Assembly (NCBI RefSeq): GCF_047777955.1
Contig: NZ_CP180537.1
Coordinates: 2,108,001 to 2,172,000 of the forward strand
DNA: 64,000 bases
Source of the DNA: Didemnitutus sp047777955
GTDB lineage: Bacteria > Verrucomicrobiota > Verrucomicrobiia > Opitutales > Opitutaceae
Reading direction: 5' to 3'
In this document: piece after piece, positions 50,039 to 57,240 of the stretch
How the letters are laid out: each line of letters begins with the position of its first letter
Position numbering within the stretch: the stretch's first letter is position 1
Notes under the pieces: generated by a model
The model's input: the letters and a program-made list of their open reading frames with translations, nothing else
What the model was told of the DNA's origin: nothing
Database searches by the model: none
Translations under genes and position numbers: made by a program

Positions 50039-52293
50039 CTACTTCGCCTTTCGCCACCGGGTCTGCGTCGCGCGTGCGGTATTTCTGCACGTATTTCGAC
50101 CACAATTATCTGCCGCAGGGGCTCGCGCTCTACTACTCGCTGCGCCGCCACTGCCCGGGGATGCAGTTGTTCGTGCTCTGCCTGAGCGAAGAAGCGCGCG
50201 AGCAGTTGCGGGAGCGTCGGTTGGCGGATGTCACGACACTGTCGATGGCGGAATTTGCCGAGTTCGACCCCGAGCTCTTCGCGGTCCGTCCGACGCGCAG
50301 TGCGATCGAGTTCATCTTCACGTGCACGGCGTCGTTGTGCCGCTGGGTGCTGGCCCGCCACCCCGAGGTGGAGCTGCTGACCTACCTCGATGCCGACCTG
50401 TATTTCTTCAGTGACGTCGAGCCGATGTTCACGGAGCTGGGCGACGCTTCGATTGGCATCATTCCTCATCGCTTGGGACCCTCCGGATTTGTCCGCCGCT
50501 TTGGACGTTTCAATGTCGGTTGGATCAGTTTTCGGCGCGATGCCAACGGTCTGGCCTGCGTGGAGCGTTGGCGACAGCAGTGCATCGAGTGGTGCTACGA
50601 TCGCGTGGAGCCGACGCGCTTTGCCGATCAGAAATACCTGGATGAATGGCCGGCCACGTTCGCCGGCGTGCACGTCTATACCCACCCGGGCGCGAATCTC
50701 GCGCGCTGGAACTACGCGGAGCGCAAGGTTCGTGCCGCGGGCGGTCAGGTGAGCGTCGATGGGCGTCCGCTGGTCTTTTTCCACTTTGCCAGTTTCAAGC
50801 AGCTGAGCGAACACGTGTTCGAGTCAGCGTTTTCGACGCATTGGATCCGCCCGGACCGGGTCGCGCGGCAACACATTCTGGGACCCTACATCGCCGAACT
50901 TCGCCACGTGTCAGGCCCCTTGCTGCCCCGCGGGCCGCGGCGGCTTTTCGGCTCGCGTCTCAATGTCTCGAGCCCGACCCGCCTGTTGCGCGAGTTGCTG
51001 GTGCTCGCGCGTTCGCTGGTGTGCTGGGACTTCGTGATCGTGCTCGCGCCGGACCGGCAGGATGCGCGTTACGCGCACATGGTCGGACCCGCCGCACGAC
51101 CCGCGCCCGCGCCAGCGCCGGCGGTCCGCCGCAAAGTGTGGTTCGCCTTTGCGGATGCCAAGATCCACTCGGGCCAACGCGAGGCGTCGCGCCTTACCTA
51201 CACCTCGCTGGATCCGGCGGAATGGGACGTGCGCCTGATCGTGATGCCGGGGTTCGAGCACAATCGGTCAGGCCTTGGACGCTGGGTGCGGTATTTCACG
51301 CGGCTGATCGTGGCGTGGCTCGAATTCCTCCCGGTCTTCCTCCAGAAACGTCCCGTGGTGCACATGAACATCGGGCAGACGAAGATGTCCATGGTGCGCG
51401 ACGGCGTGCCGCTCCGCGCGCTGCACTGGTTAAAGTCGGAGGCGGAGATCATCCTGATGACGCAAGGGAGCGTTTTCATGAGCTGGCAGCCCGATGAATC
51501 CCTCGTGCGCGTCTTTCGCGGACTCGTCGAGCCCGCGCGTCTGATCACGGTCTTGGGACCGCACCAGGCGGCGCAGTTGCGGCGGCTCGGCATCCCCGCC
51601 GAGAAGGTTATCATCTCGAACAATACCTGCGGTTCAGAGGGAATCGACGAGGCGGAAATCATCGAGAAGCAGGCCCGAACCGAGCCGATCAGCTTGTTGC
51701 ACCTCAGCACGCTGATCGATACCAAGGGTTTTCCGGAGTATCTTGAGGCCTTGGAACTTCTCGCTTCGCGCCCGGGCCCCCGGATCCAGGCGATAATTTG
51801 CGGCCGAGTGCTGGTTACGGAGCATTCGCAACGCTTCCGAAACCACCGGGACGCGGAGGACTGGATTCGAAACCGCGTCGAACGCATCAACCAGAGTTCC
51901 CGGGTCAGCGTCAGGTGGATGGCGGAGGGGGCGGACGGCGAGACCAAGTGGTTGCTTTATCGCGGTGCGCAGGTGTTCGTGCTGCCTTCGTATTATCCGG
52001 TCGAAGCGCAACCCATCGTGAACATCGAGGCGATGGCCCATGGGTGCGCAATTATCTCGACGACCGCAGGCGAGATTGAGGCGATGTTCGACGGGCGCGA
52101 CGTCGCGACCATCCTCGATGAGGTCACGGCGCAGACGGTGGCGGAGGCGATCGAGGTGCTCGTGGCGGATGCGGAGAAGCGCGTGCGGCACGGCCTGGCG
52201 GCGAGGCGGTTGTTCGAGCGGAAATTTTCCCCGCGGGCCTATGCCACCACGTGGAAACGATTGCTGACCGACCCGGAAAGCAAGGGCGCATGA
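50035..52293 (+). CDS. Bifunctional glycosyltransferase: N-terminal GT-A (DxD) domain fused to a C-terminal GT4 domain
   Basis: 752 residues. The N-terminal ~330 residues resemble nucleotide-diphospho-sugar transferases: 'FCTYFDHNYLPQGLALYYSL', a metal-binding D119-A-D121 in 'LTYLDADLYFFSDVE', and 'RFADQKYLDEWPATFAGVHV'. After a linker rich in Ala/Pro (about 355-365), the C-terminal half is GT-B/GT4: 'VHMNIGQTKMSMVRDGVPLR', 'SLLHLSTLIDTKGFPEYLEA', 'VFVLPSYYPVEAQPIVNIEA'. Two sugar additions by one protein, probably successive, are likely. The gene overlaps its neighbours by ATGA at both ends. A fused pair of this order is uncommon. Confidence 0.87.
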   Translation: MTTSPFATGSASRVRYFCTYFDHNYLPQGLALYYSLRRHCPGMQLFVLCLSEEAREQLRERRLADVTTLSMAEFAEFDPELFAVRPTRSAIEFIFTCTASLCRWVLARHPEVELLTYLDADLYFFSDVEPMFTELGDASIGIIPHRLGPSGFVRRFGRFNVGWISFRRDANGLACVERWRQQCIEWCYDRVEPTRFADQKYLDEWPATFAGVHVYTHPGANLARWNYAERKVRAAGGQVSVDGRPLVFFHFASFKQLSEHVFESAFSTHWIRPDRVARQHILGPYIAELRHVSGPLLPRGPRRLFGSRLNVSSPTRLLRELLVLARSLVCWDFVIVLAPDRQDARYAHMVGPAARPAPAPAPAVRRKVWFAFADAKIHSGQREASRLTYTSLDPAEWDVRLIVMPGFEHNRSGLGRWVRYFTRLIVAWLEFLPVFLQKRPVVHMNIGQTKMSMVRDGVPLRALHWLKSEAEIILMTQGSVFMSWQPDESLVRVFRGLVEPARLITVLGPHQAAQLRRLGIPAEKVIISNNTCGSEGIDEAEIIEKQARTEPISLLHLSTLIDTKGFPEYLEALELLASRPGPRIQAIICGRVLVTEHSQRFRNHRDAEDWIRNRVERINQSSRVSVRWMAEGADGETKWLLYRGAQVFVLPSYYPVEAQPIVNIEAMAHGCAIISTTAGEIEAMFDGRDVATILDEVTAQTVAEAIEVLVADAEKRVRHGLAARRLFERKFSPRAYATTWKRLLTDPESKGA

Positions 52294-53537
52294 ACCGTGG
52301 CCGCGCGGCGGGAGACACCTCTCCCATCTGGGTGGTGGTCACCCAAGTTTTTCATCCCGACACGCAGGCGACCGGAAAACTGCTCGGTGATCTGTGCGTC
52401 GAGCTGGCGGCGCGAGGAGTGCGCTGCCAGGTGCTCGCGGGCTTCCCGGCGGAGGATCGTGAACGGACGGGGGCGGTGCCGAGGTCGGAGCGCTGGCGCG
52501 GAGTCGACGTCCGCCGCGGAGGGCTGAAGGTGCCCTTCAAACGTTCGCTCGTTTGGCGGCTGTTGGGCTACGCCAGTTTCACGCTTTGGCAGTGCGGGCG
52601 GCTGCTGTTCGCCACTCCGCGCGGCGCGCAGGTCCTGGTCGTGACCAATCCTCCGTTCTCTCCCGCCGTGGTCGCGCTGTGCTCGTGCCTGCGCCGCTGG
52701 CGTTTTGCCGTGCTGTTGCACGACGTCTACCCCGACGGATTGATCGCCGTCGGTGCGGTGGCGGACGGGGCTCTGATTGCGCGGATGTGGCGGCGCGCGA
52801 ATCGGTGGACTTGGGGTCGCGCGGAGCGGCTCTTCGTTCTGGGTCGCGACATGGCCGAGCTGCTGCAGAACCGCTATCAGATTGGCAGCGGGAAGATCGT
52901 CTGCGTGCCGAACTGGAATCCGCATGATCTCGGAGCGCAGCCGGTCGCCGCCGAAGCGACGCGGTTGTGGGCGCGCTTGGGTTTCCCGGCGGGCACCTTT
53001 GTGGTGCAGTATTCGGGCAACATGGGGTTGTGGCATGACATCGACGCCCTGGTGCAGGCGGCGGCGCTGCTGAAAGCGGAGACGGACATCGTATTCTTGA
53101 TGATCGGTGGGGGGCGGCGGTTGGACGCGGCACGGCGATTGGCGGAATCGCTCGGCTGCGACAATATGCGCTGGCTGTCGTTTCAGCCCGAGACGGAGCT
53201 GGGCGATACTCTAGCCTGCTGTCATCTTGGCATCGTATCGCAGCGTGAGGGATTGGTGGGCGTTGCGGTGCCTTCGAAGATCTACGGCATCATGGGGGCC
53301 GGTCGCGCGATTCTCGCTGCTGTCCCGTCCCAGGCCGAGGCCGCGCGAGTGGTGGAGGAGGACAACTGTGGCAGTGTGGTCCCGCCGAGCGATCCGGCGG
53401 CGATTGCGAGTGCGATCAGCTGGTGGCGCCGCAACGACGAAGCCCGAGAACGCGCGGCTGGAAACGCATGGCGCGCGGTGCGGGAAAAATATGCCCTTGG
53501 CGTGATCGCCAAGCGCTATCAGGGTGCATGGGGTTGA
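52290..53537 (+). CDS. Glycosyltransferase family 4 (WcaI-like)
   Basis: 415 residues from ATG 52290. 'VVVTQVFHPDTQATGKLLGD' (acceptor domain), 'FVVQYSGNMGLWHDIDALVQ' (donor domain start), 'CHLGIVSQREGLVGVAVPSK' and 'IYGIMGAGRAILAAV', matching WcaI-like transferases of colanic-acid-type clusters. ATGA overlap with the fused transferase upstream; the phosphoglycosyltransferase follows after 22 bases. Confidence 0.92.
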   Translation: MNRGRAAGDTSPIWVVVTQVFHPDTQATGKLLGDLCVELAARGVRCQVLAGFPAEDRERTGAVPRSERWRGVDVRRGGLKVPFKRSLVWRLLGYASFTLWQCGRLLFATPRGAQVLVVTNPPFSPAVVALCSCLRRWRFAVLLHDVYPDGLIAVGAVADGALIARMWRRANRWTWGRAERLFVLGRDMAELLQNRYQIGSGKIVCVPNWNPHDLGAQPVAAEATRLWARLGFPAGTFVVQYSGNMGLWHDIDALVQAAALLKAETDIVFLMIGGGRRLDAARRLAESLGCDNMRWLSFQPETELGDTLACCHLGIVSQREGLVGVAVPSKIYGIMGAGRAILAAVPSQAEAARVVEEDNCGSVVPPSDPAAIASAISWWRRNDEARERAAGNAWRAVREKYALGVIAKRYQGAWG

Positions 53538-53559
53538 ATACCATGCTTGCCCCCTTGTC

Positions 53560-54933
53560 ATGAGACTTCGCAGCATTTGGCACCTAAGCCGCCTCGCCTT
53601 CTTCGCGCTGGACTACGTGTTGTGCTGGGCGTCGGTGGTTTGCGCGTTCAAGTTTTCCCCGCGTTTTGCAGACGACATCATCCAAGGGGGACTCCTCAAC
53701 CCTCACTTGCGTTTCGTCGGTTACGGTATGCCCTTGGCGATGGCGTTTGGACTGCAGTTGGCCGGCGTGCAGGTGAGCCAGGCCGGATTTCGCGGTTCGG
53801 AGACGCTGACCCGCACCTTGGTTGGCATCGTCGGCGGAATCGCTGTATTTGTCGTTTTGCACGCTTTGGTGGAGTTCGAGTTGGTGGGCCGTTACGTGCT
53901 GATTTTCTCCGTGCTTTACGGCGCGGCTTTGGTGCTCGGTTCGCGGTTGGTGCTGTGGCGATTGGCTGAACATGACACCCGCAACGTATTGGTCTACGGC
54001 CCCTCGAAAGTGGCCGCGGAGCTTGCGGCGCAAATCCGCGCCTTGCGTCTGCCGATCCGGGTGGTCGGACATGTCACGATCAGCGAGATCATGCCGGAAT
54101 CGGCGGGGGCGTTTGCGGCGGCGCGACAGCTGGAGCTGCACGCCCACGCGATAAAACGGGGCGCGGAAGAGATCATCGTTTCGGTGCGCGATGGGATGTC
54201 GTCCGCCGAGCGCCAGGCCCTGCTGCAGTGCACGAGCCTGGGACTGAAGGTGGTCGATCTCGGTTATTTCTACGAGATCGAGTTCGAAAAAGTGCAAGTC
54301 GAGGAGCTGCGCGAGGACTGGTTCTGGGCTTACGACGCGGCGCATTCGCGGCCGGTGTTTTTTGCGTTCAAACGCATCCTGGACGTGCTCTGCAGCCTGG
54401 TTGGACTCGTGTTGTTCGCACCTTTCTTCCCGATCCTCGTCGCGGCGATTTGGCTGCAGGACCGCGGCCCGGTGCTTTATTCTCAGGTGCGCCTTGGACT
54501 GAATAACCAACCGTTCCGCATCTTGAAATTTCGCTCCATGCGTCTCGATGCGGAAAAGAACGGCGCCCGTTGGGCCAGCGTCGGCGACGATCGCGTGACG
54601 CGGCTGGGTCGCCTGATGCGCAAGACCCGCATCGATGAGGTTCCGCAATTTTGGAATATCCTTCGGGGCGAGATGTCATTCATTGGCCCCCGGCCGGAAA
54701 GGCCCGAATTTGTGGAGAAGATCGAAGAGCAGGTTCCCTATTACCGCTATCGGCACCTCATCAAGCCGGGCTTGACGGGCTGGGCGCAGATCAATTTCCC
54801 CTACGGCGCGTCGGTGGACGATGCGCGGCAGAAACTCGCCTACGATCTCTATTACCTGAAACATGCCTCGATCACGCGAGAACTGCACATTCTTCTCCGC
54901 ACGATCGTGGCGATGATTCGAGGAGCAAGATGA
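53560..54933 (+). CDS. Exopolysaccharide polyprenyl glycosylphosphotransferase (bacterial sugar transferase, initiating enzyme)
   Basis: 457 residues from ATG 53560; a GTG at 53524 would overlap the preceding gene. N-terminal transmembrane helices and a CoA-binding-like domain ('LVYGPSKVAAELAAQIRALR') precede the C-terminal catalytic domain: 'FFAFKRILDVLCSLVGLVLF', 'FRILKFRSMRLDAEKNGARW', 'KTRIDEVPQFWNILRGEMSF', 'PRPERPEFV', 'KPGLTGWAQINFPYGASVDD'. It transfers a sugar-1-phosphate to undecaprenyl phosphate and starts each repeat unit. Most like the exosortase-associated (TIGR03013-type) initiating transferases. The next gene, epsI, starts at its stop (ATGA). Confidence 0.95.
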   Translation: MRLRSIWHLSRLAFFALDYVLCWASVVCAFKFSPRFADDIIQGGLLNPHLRFVGYGMPLAMAFGLQLAGVQVSQAGFRGSETLTRTLVGIVGGIAVFVVLHALVEFELVGRYVLIFSVLYGAALVLGSRLVLWRLAEHDTRNVLVYGPSKVAAELAAQIRALRLPIRVVGHVTISEIMPESAGAFAAARQLELHAHAIKRGAEEIIVSVRDGMSSAERQALLQCTSLGLKVVDLGYFYEIEFEKVQVEELREDWFWAYDAAHSRPVFFAFKRILDVLCSLVGLVLFAPFFPILVAAIWLQDRGPVLYSQVRLGLNNQPFRILKFRSMRLDAEKNGARWASVGDDRVTRLGRLMRKTRIDEVPQFWNILRGEMSFIGPRPERPEFVEKIEEQVPYYRYRHLIKPGLTGWAQINFPYGASVDDARQKLAYDLYYLKHASITRELHILLRTIVAMIRGAR

Positions 54934-55649
54934 GCGCGGTGCCGCTTAAAAATCGGCTCTTGCTCGGTGCCGCCGCCGTCGTGCTGCTCGCAGCAGCCGT
55001 CTCAGCTATTGGTGAAATAGCACGCGGAGATTTGCCTCGTCGTCTCTCTCCGCCGCTGGAGGAACGGATCCCGCGCCAAGTCGGTTCCGTCGAGGGGGAA
55101 GATGTGCCACTCGGGCCCAACGAGTTCGTCGATGCCACTGCGAAAGAGAAGATGGAGTATGACGACGTGTTAAACCGGGCATATCATACCTCTCGCGGCG
55201 TCTTCAGCGTTTATGTCGGTTATTGGGCTCGCGGAAAGCGGTCGCCAAGCCATGTGGCTTCGCACACGCCCGATCGCTGCTGGACCTTGGCGGGGATGCA
55301 GTGCGAACAAGCAGATCACGACTTTGCGTTGCATTGTGGTCATGGGCTGACGGTGGTCGGGCAGGGACGTCGGTTTCGCGACTCGCAAGGACAGGTGCTT
55401 TATACCGCGTTCTGGCATCGAGTCGGCGATCGCTTCTACGACTACGGTGGAACGCTCGGCGACAAGCCGTCTCCTTCAGTCCGGGTTAAACATGTGATCC
55501 GGGATCTTTTCGTTTGGCGCGAGGATCAGTTCTTTGTGCGGATCACGGCGTCGCGGCCGTTAGTGGACTTTGAGTCCGATCCCACTTTCCAGGCAGTCAT
55601 GGAATCCGTCGCGAATGTTGCCGGCTTGATGCCGGCTTCTGCCAAGTAA
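54930..55649 (+). CDS. epsI: Exosortase-associated EpsI-family protein
   Basis: 239 residues from ATG 54930, ATGA overlap with the initiating transferase. An N-terminal membrane segment ('LLLGAAAVVLLAAAVSAIGE') is followed by a periplasmic domain with 'FSVYVGYWARGKRSPSHVAS', 'HTPDRCWTLAGM' and 'LYTAFWHRVGDRFYDYGG', which follow the EpsI pattern of P-x-x-S-H-x-P-D-x-C-W. EpsI proteins accompany exosortases and their EPS clusters. The exosortase itself is not in the window. Function is not settled for the family. Confidence 0.8.
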   Translation: MSAVPLKNRLLLGAAAVVLLAAAVSAIGEIARGDLPRRLSPPLEERIPRQVGSVEGEDVPLGPNEFVDATAKEKMEYDDVLNRAYHTSRGVFSVYVGYWARGKRSPSHVASHTPDRCWTLAGMQCEQADHDFALHCGHGLTVVGQGRRFRDSQGQVLYTAFWHRVGDRFYDYGGTLGDKPSPSVRVKHVIRDLFVWREDQFFVRITASRPLVDFESDPTFQAVMESVANVAGLMPASAK

Positions 55650-55688
55650 CAATGCGGCGCAGTCTACCACGGCATTAGACTTCTCGCT

Positions 55689-57194
55689 GTGAATATCGCC
55701 GCGCACAAGCATCGACCACCGCTGCATCCGCTGGAGCGTGCTCTCGTGACGTCCTTGTGTGCGGAAGCGGTGTTTCTCCCGTGGGCATTCGGCACTATGC
55801 ACGCGTGGAGCCAAATACTAAGCGCTGGATTAGCCGGGGTGGCTTTCTCCTTCGCAATCTGGCCTCGCAACTATCTTGGAAATTTGGCGGCGGGCGGCGA
55901 GTTTCGACTGGTTGCTTGGCCGCGCCTGCTCCGGTTCCCGTTATTTTGGTTGGGAGGCGCATTGCTTGTGCTGCTTGGTGTTCAAGCAGCAAATGTGGCG
56001 TGGGAGTTTCAAATGAGTTCGAAAGCCTGGTGGATGCACCGACTACCGCATGTCGAGTGGATTCCCGCTGGCGTGTGGGCGCCTTTCGAACGCTACAACG
56101 TCTGGCGCTCGTTTCTGGTTTATGGTGCGGCCTGGTTGTGCGTTTGTGCGCTTTGGATTGGCATTACGCGGCGGCGTTCGCTTCAGATTATTTTTGCGGT
56201 CTTGGTGGTAAACGCGGTCGTTTTGGCAGGCGTCGGTTTCATTCAGCGCATTCTGAATGAACCGCGAGTATTGTGGATTCGGACGTTCAAGGACGCTAGC
56301 TCGTTTGCCAGTTTCGTTTACCAGAATCACGGCGGAGCATACTTTGGATTGATTGCTGCGGTCTGCCTCGGGCTGGCTCTATGGCATTTTTTCGAAGGGC
56401 GGAAGCGCATGGCGCGATCTACCCCGGCGCCGGTGTGGTTGATTCTCACAGCGATATTGGTCTTTGCGGTTCTCACTTCGCTGTCACGCGGTGCGGTAAT
56501 CACACTCGTGGTCTTCGGGATTGGGGCCCTCATGGCATGGGTTATCTTGCGCTCGGGCAATCCAGTGCCCACGACCACACCGCGAGTGGTGACAGTTGTC
56601 TTGAGCTTGGCGTTTTTGGCTACGCTGTTTTGCGTGCTGCGTTACGTGGACTTCGAGAATTTGAGCAAGCGCTTCCGCGAGATGGCGACGATGCGAGCTA
56701 ACACTGATAGCGTTGCAAGTCGCGTCATGGCTCGCAAAGCGGCGTTGGATATGTATCGCGATTACTGGCTGCTCGGATCGGGGGCAGGGAGCTATCGTTA
56801 CCTCTTCACCCCGATCTATGTTCGACGCTACCCCGAAATCTATCGGAACGGGCGCGATTTCTGGGAACATGCCCACATCGACTGGCTGGAAATTCCAACT
56901 GAATTGGGATTGATCGGAGTGCTGCTCATCGCATCAGCGTGGGGGTGGTGCTTGCGCCAATTTGCGCGAGGGCACGGATGGCTGCATCCGATCGCAACGA
57001 TGGTTTTGCTTGGTTGTTGCCAGACGCTCATTCACGCGGTCATCGATTTTCCCTTTCAGAATCCTGCGGTGATGATTACGTGGTGGGTTGTGCTGATCGG
57101 CTCGTTACGCTGGCTAGAGCTCGAATCGGTCGATTCGGGTCGACAGGCAGTTTCGCGAAGGGGCGCTTGTCTGAAGGAGCGAGACCTGGGGTAG
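55689..57194 (+). CDS. O-antigen ligase/polymerase family protein (Wzy_C), second
   Basis: 501 residues from GTG 55689. About 12 transmembrane helices. The large periplasmic loop and 'YRNGRDFWEHAHIDWLEIPT' followed by 'ELGLIGVLLIASAWGW' are typical of the Wzy_C/O-antigen-ligase family. 'TSLSRGAVITLVVFGIGA' is another family element. It follows epsI. It may polymerise or ligate; with the protein at 43,123 it gives the cluster two such enzymes. Less GC-rich than the glycosyltransferase block. Confidence 0.85.
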   Translation: MNIAAHKHRPPLHPLERALVTSLCAEAVFLPWAFGTMHAWSQILSAGLAGVAFSFAIWPRNYLGNLAAGGEFRLVAWPRLLRFPLFWLGGALLVLLGVQAANVAWEFQMSSKAWWMHRLPHVEWIPAGVWAPFERYNVWRSFLVYGAAWLCVCALWIGITRRRSLQIIFAVLVVNAVVLAGVGFIQRILNEPRVLWIRTFKDASSFASFVYQNHGGAYFGLIAAVCLGLALWHFFEGRKRMARSTPAPVWLILTAILVFAVLTSLSRGAVITLVVFGIGALMAWVILRSGNPVPTTTPRVVTVVLSLAFLATLFCVLRYVDFENLSKRFREMATMRANTDSVASRVMARKAALDMYRDYWLLGSGAGSYRYLFTPIYVRRYPEIYRNGRDFWEHAHIDWLEIPTELGLIGVLLIASAWGWCLRQFARGHGWLHPIATMVLLGCCQTLIHAVIDFPFQNPAVMITWWVVLIGSLRWLELESVDSGRQAVSRRGACLKERDLG

Positions 57195-57240
57195 TGCGCG
57201 CTGGACAGCTCGCGCCGTCCTCCTAAACGTAGTCGCTAGC

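Noticed and set aside
55661..55681. AGTCTA/TAGACT hairpin between epsI and the ligase-like gene as terminator
   Set aside because: Only six base pairs with a 9-base loop and no T-run; more likely chance.
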